13,383 nt of DNA from Methylovirgula sp. (GTDB lineage: Bacteria; Pseudomonadota; Alphaproteobacteria; Rhizobiales; Beijerinckiaceae). The translations under genes were made by a program, and so were the position numbers. Below, piece after piece: positions 1-8,812 of the stretch (the first letter of the stretch is position 1; each line of letters begins with the position of its first letter). The stretch spans positions 1 to 13,383 of the forward strand of contig JANXSV010000102.1 of NCBI GenBank assembly GCA_025356505.1. The letters are read 5' to 3'. The notes beneath the pieces were generated by a model. It saw nothing but the letters and a program-made list of their open reading frames with translations, was not told the DNA's origin and did not search any database.

Positions 1-1
1 C

Positions 2-337
2 TTTGCCGGAGATTTTGGCGAAAGCGTCTGCAACCGCACGCTTCCGGTGTTTGACGGCGGCGCCCGCTTTAACATCGCCCTCAGCTATTTCGGCACCAAA
101 CAGGTGAAAGCAAAGGGCTACAGCGGCCCGGCGGTGGTGTGTTCGGCGCGTTACACGCCCGTTGCCGGCCACCGTCCTGACAAGCCTGCCACGAAGTTCA
201 TGGCAGAAAACCGTGACCTTGAAGTCTGGATGGCCCCGGTCGGCCAAACCCATGTTGCAGCGCCATTCAAAATCTCAGTAAAAACCATGACGGGCACGGC
301 TGTGATCGAAGCGATCGAATTCACCGACACGCCTTGA
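2..337 (+). CDS. DUF3108 domain-containing protein, C-terminal part (5' end outside window)
   Basis: This is the last 111 codons of a gene whose start lies before the window. The frame is open from base 2 and ends at a TGA at 335-337. The visible residues include CNRTLPVFDGGARFNIALSY, then KGYSGPAVVC, AGHRPDKPATKF and ENRDLEVWMAPV. These match my recollection of DUF3108 proteins, a family of exported, beta-rich proteins of unknown function common in alphaproteobacteria. The two cysteines, in VCNR and VVCSARY, could form a disulfide in a periplasmic protein; that is inference. In related genomes this family often lies next to the Suv3-like helicase gene, which fits the gene downstream here. 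The biochemical function is unknown and I assign none. The GTG at 47 is internal and not the true start. Confidence 0.82.
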   Translation, partial: FAGDFGESVCNRTLPVFDGGARFNIALSYFGTKQVKAKGYSGPAVVCSARYTPVAGHRPDKPATKFMAENRDLEVWMAPVGQTHVAAPFKISVKTMTGTAVIEAIEFTDTP

Positions 338-950
338 GTTGCCGTATTCGCTTGGCGGGTAAACACGTCCCCGCTCGCGTTAACATGCGCCGTTTGTAAG
401 TGTACCTGCGCGCGAAGGTAGACCTTTGCCGCGTCTGTCCCGCTTTGAAACATCGCTTTAACATTTGGCCGGAGTTGGCCGCTCTCTGGCCGATCTGCGC
501 CCCGATATGCACGGCTTTCAGCGCGCCTCCATCACCAAAAGCAGCTTCAATTTGACGAGACAAACATAGAACATATCCCCAAAGCTGATTCGGGCGCGGT
601 TTGTTTGTCTCTGTTCGCAGAGGTTAACGCAGCCGCACAAATTTGGGTAAAATTTCCGCTTGACTGACTTTTTGCCAAAAGCGCCAAATACCGCGGCTGG
701 TTTTGTCCTATGCGGCGCTCCTATCAACATCTGGCTCAAATTTTGCCGGAACCACAAGATCTAGCCTCGAACAAAAGATGATTCCGCAGCTTCATCCGAT
801 TCGGGCCCGTTTCGTTCAGCTTTGGTTCGCAAGGTTAAAACGCTTGCCTGCGCTTGTGCCAATTTGGGCCATCGCAGGGACAAGTTTTCCCTTCTCTCGC
901 CTACTTTTAGCACTATATAAAGAAGCGTTGCATCACCGCCGGACCTGACG
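338..950. other. 613-bp intergenic region, no convincing gene
   Basis: No supported gene lies between the DUF3108 stop and the helicase start. The open frames here (for example 703-948 on the plus strand, TTG start) are short, low in complexity and unlike any family I recognise. One structural feature stands out: a perfect 10-bp inverted repeat, GAGACAAACA at 557-566 and TGTTTGTCTC at 602-611, separated by 35 bases. The 3' end is AT-rich (ACTATATAAAG at 912-922), a possible -10 area for the helicase gene, but no good -35 box sits at 16-18 bp from it. No clear intrinsic terminator follows the DUF3108 gene. Confidence 0.6.
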
Positions 951-3900
951 ATGAATATACAATTTCCGGCAAAACGGTCGCTTGAACCCCATCAGCGCGC
1001 TCAAACGGTGCTTGCGGTTTTAGGACCGACCAACACCGGCAAGACCCACCTCGCAATTGAGAGGATGCTGCAATATTCGAGCGGCATGATCGGCTTGCCG
1101 CTTCGGCTGCTTGCGCGCGAGGTCTATAACCGTGTCGTGGCGAAGGTCGGGGTTGAGGCTGTCGCGCTGATCACCGGCGAAGAAAAGATCAAGCCAAAGC
1201 ATCCGCGCTTTTGGGTCTCGACCATAGAGGCCATGCCACGAGATATTTCCGTGGCCTTTGTAGCGATTGACGAAATCCAGCTCGCCAATGATCTTGATCG
1301 CGGCCACGTGTTCACCAATCGCCTGCTGAACATGCGCGGCCGCGAGGAAACCCTGATCTTGGGTGCCAGCACCATGCAGCCGCTGATCGAGCGGCTTCTG
1401 CCCGGCGCCATCATCACCACCCGTCCCCGCCTCTCGACTTTGACCTTCGCAGGGGACAAAAAACTCACCCGCTTGCCCCCGCGCAGCGCCATAGTCGCCT
1501 TTTCCGCGGAGGAGGTTTACGCCATAGCCGAAGTTATGCGCCGCCAAAAGGGCGGCGTCGCGGTTGTTCTGGGCGCTCTATCGCCGCGCACCCGCAACGC
1601 CCAGGTCGAGCTGTATCAAAGCGGCGATGTCGATTACATTGTGGCAACGGACGCTATCGGCATGGGGTTGAACCTCGAAGTCGATCACGTTGCTTTTGCC
1701 GCCGATAAAAAATTTGATGGTTGGCAGCGCCGGCGGCTTCATCCGGCTGAAATGGCCCAGATTGCCGGCCGCGCCGGGCGGCACATCAAAGACGGCACTT
1801 TTGGCACGACGGGACGCTGCCTGCCCTTCACTGATGATCTTGTCGAGATGCTGGAAGAACACCGCTTTGACCCGGCTGTGACCCTGCAATGGCGCAATGC
1901 CGATCTGGATTTTTCATCTATCCACGATTTGCAGCGATCTTTAGAGATTATCCCGGAAGAATATGGTCTGACGCGCGCGCCCTTCGGTGAGGATTACCTT
2001 GTCTTGGATATCGCGTCGCGTGACGACAACATTGTCAAACACGCCAAAACCCGGGCCGATATTGCGCGGCTATGGGAGGCCTGCCAGATCCCGGATTTTC
2101 GCAAGGTTTCACCATCGGCGCACTCTGACCTATGCCTTACCATTTATAATTATGTTGTGCGGGCGGGGCGTATCCCGGACGACTGGTTTCAACGCCATTT
2201 GTCGCAATTTGACCGCACCGATGGCGACATCGATACACTTTCTGCCAGAATCGCGCAGGTTCGCACCTTGACCTATATTGCCAATCGTCCAGATTGGCTT
2301 ATTGATCCTGAGCACTGGCAAGGTGTTGCGCGTCAGGTCGAGGATAGATTGTCCGACGCCCTGCACGACCGGTTGACCCAGAGATTTGTGGACCGTCGCA
2401 CCAGCCTGCTGCTGCGCCGTTTGAGAGAGAATGCTATGTTGGAAGCGGAAATTACCTCCACGGGTGACGTGCGGGTCGAAGAGCAACATATGGGGCGCCT
2501 CGAAGGTTTCCGCTTCACGCCAGATCCGGCGGCGCTGGGCGAAGCGGCAAAGGCTTTGAATGCTGCGGCTCAACAGGCCCTGACGTTCGAATTTGAGCGT
2601 CGCGCGACGCGTCTCAATGACGCGGTTGACGAGTCCATCGTGCTCTCGCACGACGGCACCTTGCGTTGGCTCGGCGAAACTGTCGGCAAAATTACTGCCG
2701 GAGATAAAATTCTTGAGCCGCGCATCCGCTTGCTAGCCGATGAACAATTAACCGGCCCAGCGCTGGAAATGGTTCAGACGCGGGTAAATCTCTGGCTTAA
2801 CCGGCATATCAAAAAATTGCTCGGGGCGTTGCAGACGCTTGAAACCGGAGACGGCTTAACCGGGGTAGCGCGCGGCATCGCCTTTCAGGTTGCTGAATCT
2901 TTAGGTGTCTTGGAGCGTTCCAAGGCCGCTGAAGAGCTGAAATCGCTTGATCAGGATGGGCGGAGCTCTCTGCGAAAAGTCGGGCTGAGGTTTGGTGCCT
3001 ATCATATTTACGTGCCTGCACTCATCAAACCGGCACCGCGTGCTCTGGCCGCTCAGCTGTGGGCGCTGAAAAATGGTGGCACATCAGAAATTAAAGGGCT
3101 GGACGACGTCCCGCATCTGGCAGCGTCCGGCCGGACGTCTTTCGCCGCCGACAAGGACGTGCCAAAGGGGCTTTATCGGGCGGCGGGTTTCCGGCTTTGT
3201 GGTGAACGCTGCGTGCGTGTCGACATCCTCGAACGACTGGCCGATCTTATCCGCCCCGCCATCAATTACCGGCCGGGCACAACCCCGGGCGATGCCCCTC
3301 CGGGCGCTGCTGATAGCGATGGATTTGTGGTCACGGTCGGTATGACGTCCCTCACAGGGTGTTCTGGAGAGGATTTTGCCTCGATTCTGCGTTCGCTGGG
3401 ATATGCGTCAACCAAGCGTCCCGGCACAGCCATAACAGTGCCGCTGGTTCCGCTTGCTCCGACCACGCCGGTTGTTGTTGCCGAGCCCGTGAGCGGTACT
3501 GAACACACTGAACATAAGCCTGCCCAGCCCGCGCACGAAACTGCAGAGCAGCCCCCCGCAGCCGCGGAAGTTGCGGAGCAGCCTGAAAAACTTGAAGTCG
3601 CCGAAACGCAACTGAAACTGCCTGACAGCGCCGCCCCGGCGGCAGAGCAAGAACCTCAACCTGTTGCGATGGCGGAGGTGGAACCGCAACCTGCGGCAGT
3701 AGAAGCGTTAACCGAAGCGGCGGCGGAAGTTGCCATGGTCGAGATCTGGCATATGAGCCGGCACAACCACCAGCGTTCGGACAATCGTCAGCGTTATTCG
3801 AAGCCAAATGCCGCCAAAACCGCTGAGGCGACCGTTACCCCGCGGCCAAAGCGTGTGTTTACGTTCAACTTTGCCGAGCCAAAACCAGCAGCTGAAGGCA

Positions 3901-4187
3901 AGCCAGAGCAGACGCGAAGCGACACCCGAGGGCCTCGTCCCGAAGGAAGCCGTTCGGATGGAGGCCGCCCAGATGGTAGCCGTCCAAATGGTGCCCGTCC
4001 GGAAGGCAAGCGTTTTGACGGCAAGCGCGGCGATGGCAGCCGCTCTGACAACCGCCCCAACGACCAGCGTCGGGATCCAAAGGCACCCTTCGCTTCCACC
4101 GAAGTTGCGAAAAAAGCCAATCAACCGGATCCAGATTCGCCCTTCGCAAAACTGCTCGCTCTAAAAGCCAGCCTCGAGAAAAAGTAA
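951..4187 (+). CDS. Suv3-like DExH/superfamily 2 RNA helicase
   Basis: This is a 1078-residue ATP-dependent helicase of the Suv3 type, the alphaproteobacterial relative of the mitochondrial RNA-degradosome helicase. Helicase motifs appear in order: Walker A GPTNTGKT (25-32), Walker B DEIQ (107-110), motif III GAST (138-141), motif V VATDAIGMGLNL (231-242) and motif VI QIAGRAGR (270-277). The conserved C-terminal part continues to about residue 835, including GAYHIYVPAL, FRLCGERCVRVDILERLADL and GMTSLTGCSGEDFASILRSLGY. A long tail follows: a Glu/Pro/Ala-rich stretch (about 837-937), the segment MVEIWHMSR, then a basic Gly/Arg-rich repeat (994-1033). The tail is probably disordered and may bind RNA or a partner; that is inference. 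The ATG at 951 puts Walker A about 25 residues in, as expected. No strong ribosome-binding site is seen before it. The gene is close-packed with the S4 gene downstream. The RNA substrate in bacteria is not established to my knowledge. Confidence 0.92.
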   Translation: MNIQFPAKRSLEPHQRAQTVLAVLGPTNTGKTHLAIERMLQYSSGMIGLPLRLLAREVYNRVVAKVGVEAVALITGEEKIKPKHPRFWVSTIEAMPRDISVAFVAIDEIQLANDLDRGHVFTNRLLNMRGREETLILGASTMQPLIERLLPGAIITTRPRLSTLTFAGDKKLTRLPPRSAIVAFSAEEVYAIAEVMRRQKGGVAVVLGALSPRTRNAQVELYQSGDVDYIVATDAIGMGLNLEVDHVAFAADKKFDGWQRRRLHPAEMAQIAGRAGRHIKDGTFGTTGRCLPFTDDLVEMLEEHRFDPAVTLQWRNADLDFSSIHDLQRSLEIIPEEYGLTRAPFGEDYLVLDIASRDDNIVKHAKTRADIARLWEACQIPDFRKVSPSAHSDLCLTIYNYVVRAGRIPDDWFQRHLSQFDRTDGDIDTLSARIAQVRTLTYIANRPDWLIDPEHWQGVARQVEDRLSDALHDRLTQRFVDRRTSLLLRRLRENAMLEAEITSTGDVRVEEQHMGRLEGFRFTPDPAALGEAAKALNAAAQQALTFEFERRATRLNDAVDESIVLSHDGTLRWLGETVGKITAGDKILEPRIRLLADEQLTGPALEMVQTRVNLWLNRHIKKLLGALQTLETGDGLTGVARGIAFQVAESLGVLERSKAAEELKSLDQDGRSSLRKVGLRFGAYHIYVPALIKPAPRALAAQLWALKNGGTSEIKGLDDVPHLAASGRTSFAADKDVPKGLYRAAGFRLCGERCVRVDILERLADLIRPAINYRPGTTPGDAPPGAADSDGFVVTVGMTSLTGCSGEDFASILRSLGYASTKRPGTAITVPLVPLAPTTPVVVAEPVSGTEHTEHKPAQPAHETAEQPPAAAEVAEQPEKLEVAETQLKLPDSAAPAAEQEPQPVAMAEVEPQPAAVEALTEAAAEVAMVEIWHMSRHNHQRSDNRQRYSKPNAAKTAEATVTPRPKRVFTFNFAEPKPAAEGKPEQTRSDTRGPRPEGSRSDGGRPDGSRPNGARPEGKRFDGKRGDGSRSDNRPNDQRRDPKAPFASTEVAKKANQPDPDSPFAKLLALKASLEKK
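3930..4049 (+). repeat. Eight-unit pentapeptide (15-bp) tandem repeat in the helicase tail
   Basis: Residues 994-1033 of the helicase consist of eight consecutive five-residue units with consensus G-x-R-x-[D/E/N]: GPRPE, GSRSD, GGRPD, GSRPN, GARPE, GKRFD, GKRGD, GSRSD. Glycine and arginine are invariant in positions 1 and 3, and position 5 is acidic or Asn. The DNA copies have diverged in third positions. This suggests an old expansion held by selection at protein level rather than recent slippage. RG-type repeats are often RNA-contacting or phase-separating segments; a role here is inference. Confidence 0.85.
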
Positions 4188-4189
4188 CT

Positions 4190-4582
4190 TTGCCGAACGC
4201 ACCTGCCGCAACAGTGCTGAAACAGAGGCTGGACAAGTGGCTGTGGTTTGCCCGCGTGGTTAAATCGCGCACATTGGCAGCCACTCTGGTGAGCGAAGGC
4301 CACGTCCGCGTCAATTCCGAGCGCTGTGACACGCCTGCCAAAGCGGTAAAGCCGGACGACGTTCTCACCATTGCGCTTGAGCGGGAGGTCAAAGTTTACA
4401 AAATCATCGCAGCCGGCTCTCGTCGCGGACCCTACGAAGAGGCAAAAACACTTTACGAGGACCTGTCTCCACCGCCCGAGGCAAAACCGGTTCCAATGGC
4501 ACCGCGAGCGCCCGGGGCAGGCCGACCGAGCAAACGCGACCGCCGCCTGATCCATTCCTTCACGGGACAGGATTTGGACTAG
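4190..4582 (+). CDS. S4 domain RNA-binding protein, Hsp15 (HslR)-like
   Basis: This is a 130-residue protein with an S4 RNA-binding fold near the N-terminus (about 13-70): RLDKWLWFARVVKSRTLA, then SEGHVRVNSERCDTPAKAVKPDDVL. The following segment VKVYKIIAAGSRRGPYEEAKTLYEDL and the basic tail GRPSKRDRRLIHSF match the Hsp15/HslR-like family. In E. coli that protein binds free 50S subunits carrying a stalled nascent chain, so ribosome rescue or recycling is the likely role, by family analogy. The chosen start is TTG at 4190, two bases after the helicase stop; GTG at 4214 is an alternative giving a protein eight residues shorter. Purine-rich GAGAAAAAG lies just upstream, inside the helicase gene. 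The tight spacing implies co-transcription and probably translational coupling with the helicase. Confidence 0.88.
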   Translation: MPNAPAATVLKQRLDKWLWFARVVKSRTLAATLVSEGHVRVNSERCDTPAKAVKPDDVLTIALEREVKVYKIIAAGSRRGPYEEAKTLYEDLSPPPEAKPVPMAPRAPGAGRPSKRDRRLIHSFTGQDLD

Positions 4583-4615
4583 CTCCGGTCAGGAATCGGA
4601 CTGGCACGTCAAGCG

Positions 4616-4653
4616 CCTGATCCTATCCGATCCTCCTGATCCTATCCGATCCT
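4616..4653. repeat. Perfect 19-bp tandem duplication at the esterase stop codon
   Basis: The unit CCTGATCCTATCCGATCCT occurs twice head to tail with no mismatch, at 4616-4634 and 4635-4653. The second copy contains the last esterase codons and its stop (TAG on the minus strand, 4642-4644). The first copy lies in the convergent gap after the S4 gene. Without the duplication the esterase would still end at the same codon, so it does not alter the protein. Exact identity suggests a recent slippage event. Confidence 0.9.
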
Positions 4654-5304
4654 GAGGCCGAAACTCTGCGCCAGGAACTGGCCGCCATGCTTGAGCCCGG
4701 CATTGTCAATGCCGTGTCCAAGCTGTGACGACATATGCCACTGCACGGGAATATTGTGCTCAGCCAGTTTTTCCGACGACATATACAAAGCCTCGACAGG
4801 AATAACCTGATCCTGATCGCCATGCACCAGAAGAACAGGCGGCGGCACGCCCAAACCGGCTCTGTCAGCTTCAAGATGTTCCGGCCCGATGAGAACTCCG
4901 GAATACCCAAGAATGGCCCCTAGCGGAACCTTGCGGCGCAAACCCACGTGCAGCGCCATCATGGTGCCTTGAGAAAAACCCACCAAGGCGCAGTTTGCCT
5001 CCGCCACGCCCGCCTTGACAATTTCCTCGTCAATGAAGGCCTCGAGGCCGGGCTGTGCATGGTTGACGCCGCGCCAACGCTCCGCAGGGTCGCGCATGGT
5101 CAGCGCAAACCATTGCCTGCCGCTGCCCATCGGCATGCGCTCGGGAGCATGCGGCGAAACAAAAGCCGCATCCGGCAACAAAGCCTGCCACTGGCGTCCT
5201 ATCTCTATCAGGTCATTGCCATCAGCACCGTAACCGTGCAGAAAAATGACGAGCTGCTTTGTTATGCCGGACTTGGGGTTCAGGCGTGCCGCATCTAGAG
5301 CCAC
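4642..5304 (-). CDS. Alpha/beta-hydrolase esterase (carboxylesterase/phospholipase family)
   Basis: This 220-residue serine hydrolase belongs to the carboxylesterase/acyl-protein thioesterase-like family. The sequence shows the N-terminal LHGYGADG (22-29), the oxyanion-hole region. It also shows nucleophile motif GFSQG (109-113, Ser111), HGDQDQVIP with the likely catalytic Asp165, and GHGID with His197. These give the complete Ser-Asp-His triad in the usual order. No signal peptide is present, so a cytoplasmic enzyme acting on short-chain esters or acyl groups is likely; the true substrate is unknown. The start is GTG at 5304, which lies inside the end of leuD and overlaps it by 10 bases, so translation is probably coupled to leuD. 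No good ribosome-binding site is seen in front of it. The tail ends FGLRIG, inside the 19-bp duplication. Confidence 0.88.
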   Translation of the reverse strand: MALDAARLNPKSGITKQLVIFLHGYGADGNDLIEIGRQWQALLPDAAFVSPHAPERMPMGSGRQWFALTMRDPAERWRGVNHAQPGLEAFIDEEIVKAGVAEANCALVGFSQGTMMALHVGLRRKVPLGAILGYSGVLIGPEHLEADRAGLGVPPPVLLVHGDQDQVIPVEALYMSSEKLAEHNIPVQWHMSSQLGHGIDNAGLKHGGQFLAQSFGLRIG

Positions 5305-5900
5305 GGGCGGGCCGCAGCGGTCGCGCTTTCAAACGTGTCGATAGACTTCGCCTTCACCATGGTGAGGCCGATATCGTCCAGCCCGTTCATCAGGCAATGT
5401 TTCCGGAACGCATCCACATCAAAAGAGATCACGCCGCCATCCGGCCCGCGAATTTCCTGCGATTCGAGGTCAATCGACACTGTTGCATTAGCACCGCGCT
5501 CAGCATCATCCATCAGCTTGGCAAGATCGGCCTTGGATACAACAATCGGCAAGATGCCATTCTTGAAACAGTTGTTATAAAAAATATCGGCAAAACTGGT
5601 CGAGATCACGCAACGGATGCCAAAGTCCAGCAGCGCCCAAGGCGCATGCTCGCGTGACGAACCGCAACCGAAATTATCCTCGGCAACCAAGATCTGCGCC
5701 TTGCGATAGGCAGGTTGATTGAGCACGAAATCAGCGTTCTCGGACCCATCCTCATTATACCGCATTTCGGCAAACAGGCCGCTGCCCAAACCGGTGCGCT
5801 TGATGGTTTTGAGATATTGTTTCGGAATAATCATGTCAGTATCGACATTGGTGATTTTCAGCGGAGCCGCGACTCCCGTCAGCTTGGTGAACGTTTCCAT
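5295..5900 (-). CDS. leuD: 3-isopropylmalate dehydratase small subunit
   Basis: LeuD is the small subunit of isopropylmalate isomerase. With LeuC, which carries the iron-sulfur cluster, it converts 2-isopropylmalate to 3-isopropylmalate in leucine synthesis in the cytoplasm. The 201-residue length is typical. Family motifs are clear: [16 protein letters not shown] (18-33), the substrate-recognition loop [13 protein letters not shown] (78-90), then [17 protein letters not shown] and the C-terminal [16 protein letters not shown]. The start is ATG at 5900; the Shine-Dalgarno candidate AAAGGG is rather distant (about 13 bases). leuC is not in this window, so the two subunits are encoded apart or leuC lies elsewhere. 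The esterase starts within the last codons of this gene. Confidence 0.96.
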   Translation of the reverse strand: METFTKLTGVAAPLKITNVDTDMIIPKQYLKTIKRTGLGSGLFAEMRYNEDGSENADFVLNQPAYRKAQILVAEDNFGCGSSREHAPWALLDFGIRCVISTSFADIFYNNCFKNGILPIVVSKADLAKLMDDAERGANATVSIDLESQEIRGPDGGVISFDVDAFRKHCLMNGLDDIGLTMVKAKSIDTFESATAAARPWL

Positions 5901-5933
5901 AGCAATTCAGCCCTTTATAGCCCTGAGGCAAAA

Positions 5934-5962
5934 ATCATATTTCGTAAGGTGTCTTGGCGCAA
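5934..5962 (-). promoter_or_regulatory. Putative sigma-70 type promoter for leuD
   Basis: On the minus strand TTGCGC (5957-5962) and TATGAT (5934-5939) are separated by exactly 17 bp. The -10 matches the consensus at five of six bases and the -35 at three. Transcription would begin near 5927 and give a leader of about 27 bases before the leuD ATG. This was found by eye only. Confidence 0.4.
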
Positions 5963-6013
5963 AACACCAATCTGCGTCAAGGATTAAGCCCAAGCGGATT
6001 CATCCAGAGCCGA

Positions 6014-8800
6014 TTAAGCTAATACCCCGTGGCAGTGCTTGTACTTTTTGCCGGAGCCGCAAGGGCAATCCTCGTTGCGGCCAACCTTGCCCCATGTCTC
6101 CGGATTTTGCGGGTCACGCTCCGCCGCTAACACCGGCTGAGCTGAAAACGCACCGCTGGCTATCCGTGCGTTAATTTCGGCGATGCTGGTTTCTTCTTCC
6201 TCACCCGTGGTCGCATCAAGGTGATTCGCTTCGCCGCTTGGCGGCAGAATATCCGGTTGCTGAAACTGCACCTGAACCCGCATGAGCTGCGCCGTAACGG
6301 TTTCACGCAGCTTGACGATCAGCGCGCTGAACAGCTCGAAAGCTTCGGACTTATATTCATTCAGAGGGTCACGCTGCGCATAACCGCGCCAGCCGATAAC
6401 TTGACGCAGGTGATCCAGCGTCACGAGGTGATCGCGCCACAGATGATCCAGAACCTGCAAAATCACCTGCTTCTCAACATAGCGTTGAATTTCGACAGTG
6501 TTTTTCTGCGTATTGGCAAGATAGGCCTCATCGGCGGCCTTATGAATACGCTCGCGCAGCTCCTCGTCGGCAATGCCTTCTTCCTTTGCCCAATGAGCGA
6601 TCGGCAAATCCAGGTTGAGCGCTTCAACCACGCCCGCGTGGAGCCCGGCCACATCCCATGCTTCAGGATAGGCGTCGGCGGGGATGAATTTGGTCACAAG
6701 ATCTTCAATGGTCTCAGAACGCATATCGGCAACCGTCTCTTCGAGAGACTCCTGTGCCATCATCTCGCGGCGCTGTTCAAACACCACTTTGCGCTGATCA
6801 TTCATCACGTCATCATATTTGAGAACGTTTTTACGCTGATCAAAATTGCGCGCTTCCACCTTTTGTTGGGCTTTTTCCAGCGCCTTGTTGATCCATGGAT
6901 GGATGATGGCTTCATCCGGTTTCAGTCCGAGGCGCTGCAACATGCTGTCCATGCGCTCGGATCCGAAAATGCGCATCAAATCATCTTCCAAAGACAGGAA
7001 GAACTTCGAGCGCCCGGCATCGCCCTGACGGCCTGAGCGTCCGCGCAGCTGATTATCAATGCGCCGCGATTCGTGTCGCTCGGTACCGATGATGTACAGC
7101 CCGCCCGGCCGCGTCACGGTTTTTGCGGGACGAGACCCCTTGGCCGGCTCAAGTTCGATCACCCCTTCGGCCTTTAACACGGCGGCGCGGTTACGCTCGA
7201 TTTCGGCTTCAATCTTTGCCCGAAGCTCCGAAACATCAACGCCTTCACCGGCCTTTTCTATTTCTTGGGAAAGGTGCATCTCAAGATTGCCGCCCAATTT
7301 GATATCTGTGCCGCGGCCAGCCATATTGGTTGCAATTGTCACCGCGCCAGGAATACCGGCGTCTGCGATGATCTGCGCTTCCTGCTCATGGTAACGCGCA
7401 TTTAGAACCTGATGCGCAATGCCTTTTTCTTTAAGCAGATCCGAAACGACTTCGCTTTTTTCAATGGATGCCGTACCCACAAGTACCGGCTGTTTGCGTT
7501 CGATCGCGGATTCGACCTCGCGAACCACGGCTTTGTATTTCTCTCCCGCCGTCCGGTAAACCTCGTCGTCATCATCAAAGCGCTGAACCAGCACATTGGT
7601 TGGAATTTCGACAACCTCAAGCTTGTAAATCTCGTGAAATTCGTTCGCTTCAGTAAGCGCGGTGCCAGTCATGCCGGACAGTTTGCCGTAGAGCCGGAAG
7701 AAGTTCTGGAACGTGATGGAAGCCAGAGTGACGTTTTCAGGCTGAACCTGAACATGCTCCTTGGCTTCAATAGCTTGATGCAACCCTTCCGAATAGCGAC
7801 GGCCCTGCATCATGCGGCCGGAGAATTCGTCAATAATCACCACTTCGCCGTTTTGGACGATGTAGTCCTTATCGCGCGTGAACATATTATGCGCTTTCAG
7901 CGCCTGCTGTACGTGATGCACGACCGTTGAGTTACCGGCTTCGTAGAGCGAGCCCTCTTTCAAAATGCCCGCCGCGCGCAACATCTCTTCGACGTGCTCA
8001 TTACCGGCGTCGGTAAGTGACACGCTACGCTGCTTCTCGTCATAATCGTAGTCTGCCTTGACCAGATGCGGCATGATCGCATCGACAGCATTATAGAGAT
8101 CGGATTTGTCTTCAGACGGACCGGAAATGATCAGTGGTGTCCGGGCTTCGTCGATCAGAATTGAATCCACCTCATCGACGATGGCGTAATTGTGCCCGCG
8201 CTGAGCCATCTGATCGAGCTCATACTTCATATTATCGCGCAGATAATCGAAGCCGAACTCATTGTTGGTGCCATAGGTGATGTCACAGGCGTAGGAAGCC
8301 TTACGCTGCTCGTCGTCCAATCCGTGAACAATAATACCCACCGACAGACCCAGAAAATTGTAAATCTGACCCATCCACTCTGAGTCGCGCCGCGCAAGAT
8401 AGTCATTCACAGTGACGACATGCACGCCTTTACCAGTCAGCGCGTTCAGATAGGTGGCCAGCGTCGCCACCAAGGTTTTACCCTCGCCCGTGCGCATTTC
8501 GGCAATGGAGCCCTCGTGCAAAACCATGCCGCCAATAAGCTGCACATCGAAATGGCGCTGGCCCAAAACCCGCTTTGAAGCTTCACGCACCGTGGCAAAG
8601 GCCGGAACCAGCAGATCGTCCAGCTTGGCACCTTGAGCAAGTTGCTCTTTGAACATCTGCGTGCGCGCTTGTAGGTCAGCATCACTTAGCGCGGCAAGTT
8701 CGGGTTCCATAGCATTGATGGCGGCGATTCGCGGCCGGTAGGATTTCAACCGGCGATCATTGGCCGTGCCAAAAATCTTACGTGCAATAGAACCTAGCAT
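6014..8800 (-). CDS. secA: Preprotein translocase ATPase SecA
   Basis: SecA is the ATPase motor that drives unfolded preproteins through the SecYEG channel in the inner membrane. The 928-residue length is usual for proteobacteria. Visible features are Walker A MRTGEGKT (102-109), [14 protein letters not shown] (131-144) and [16 protein letters not shown] (175-190). Walker B and its neighbours read [21 protein letters not shown] (from 207). Helicase-like motifs [20 protein letters not shown] and [19 protein letters not shown] follow in the second nucleotide-binding fold. At the very C-terminus lies the SecB/zinc-binding motif [14 protein letters not shown], with Cys912, Cys914, Cys923 and His924. 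The ATG at 8800 is supported by an AGGTGA ribosome-binding site six bases upstream. The gene ends 113 bp before the leuD start on the same strand. A putative promoter and a palindromic repeat lie upstream. Confidence 0.98.
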   Translation of the reverse strand: MLGSIARKIFGTANDRRLKSYRPRIAAINAMEPELAALSDADLQARTQMFKEQLAQGAKLDDLLVPAFATVREASKRVLGQRHFDVQLIGGMVLHEGSIAEMRTGEGKTLVATLATYLNALTGKGVHVVTVNDYLARRDSEWMGQIYNFLGLSVGIIVHGLDDEQRKASYACDITYGTNNEFGFDYLRDNMKYELDQMAQRGHNYAIVDEVDSILIDEARTPLIISGPSEDKSDLYNAVDAIMPHLVKADYDYDEKQRSVSLTDAGNEHVEEMLRAAGILKEGSLYEAGNSTVVHHVQQALKAHNMFTRDKDYIVQNGEVVIIDEFSGRMMQGRRYSEGLHQAIEAKEHVQVQPENVTLASITFQNFFRLYGKLSGMTGTALTEANEFHEIYKLEVVEIPTNVLVQRFDDDDEVYRTAGEKYKAVVREVESAIERKQPVLVGTASIEKSEVVSDLLKEKGIAHQVLNARYHEQEAQIIADAGIPGAVTIATNMAGRGTDIKLGGNLEMHLSQEIEKAGEGVDVSELRAKIEAEIERNRAAVLKAEGVIELEPAKGSRPAKTVTRPGGLYIIGTERHESRRIDNQLRGRSGRQGDAGRSKFFLSLEDDLMRIFGSERMDSMLQRLGLKPDEAIIHPWINKALEKAQQKVEARNFDQRKNVLKYDDVMNDQRKVVFEQRREMMAQESLEETVADMRSETIEDLVTKFIPADAYPEAWDVAGLHAGVVEALNLDLPIAHWAKEEGIADEELRERIHKAADEAYLANTQKNTVEIQRYVEKQVILQVLDHLWRDHLVTLDHLRQVIGWRGYAQRDPLNEYKSEAFELFSALIVKLRETVTAQLMRVQVQFQQPDILPPSGEANHLDATTGEEEETSIAEINARIASGAFSAQPVLAAERDPQNPETWGKVGRNEDCPCGSGKKYKHCHGVLA

Positions 8801-8806
8801 AGACTG

Positions 8807-8812
8807 TCACCT
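8807..8812 (-). promoter_or_regulatory. Ribosome-binding site of secA
   Basis: AGGTGA on the minus strand ends six bases before the ATG at 8800. It is a good Shine-Dalgarno match and fixes the secA start. A small upstream frame (ending with TAG at 8811-8813) terminates inside it. Confidence 0.7.

Noticed and set aside
703..948. 81-codon plus-strand ORF ending just before the helicase
   Set aside because: TTG start, no ribosome-binding site, no recognisable family and an unusual composition; likely chance.
3266..4392. Several long minus-strand and alternate-frame ORFs opposite the helicase tail
   Set aside because: They are shadows of the GC-rich, low-complexity helicase coding sequence, with no family signal.
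4583..4641. Intrinsic terminator between the S4 gene and the esterase
   Set aside because: Only imperfect short inverted repeats and no T-run on either strand.
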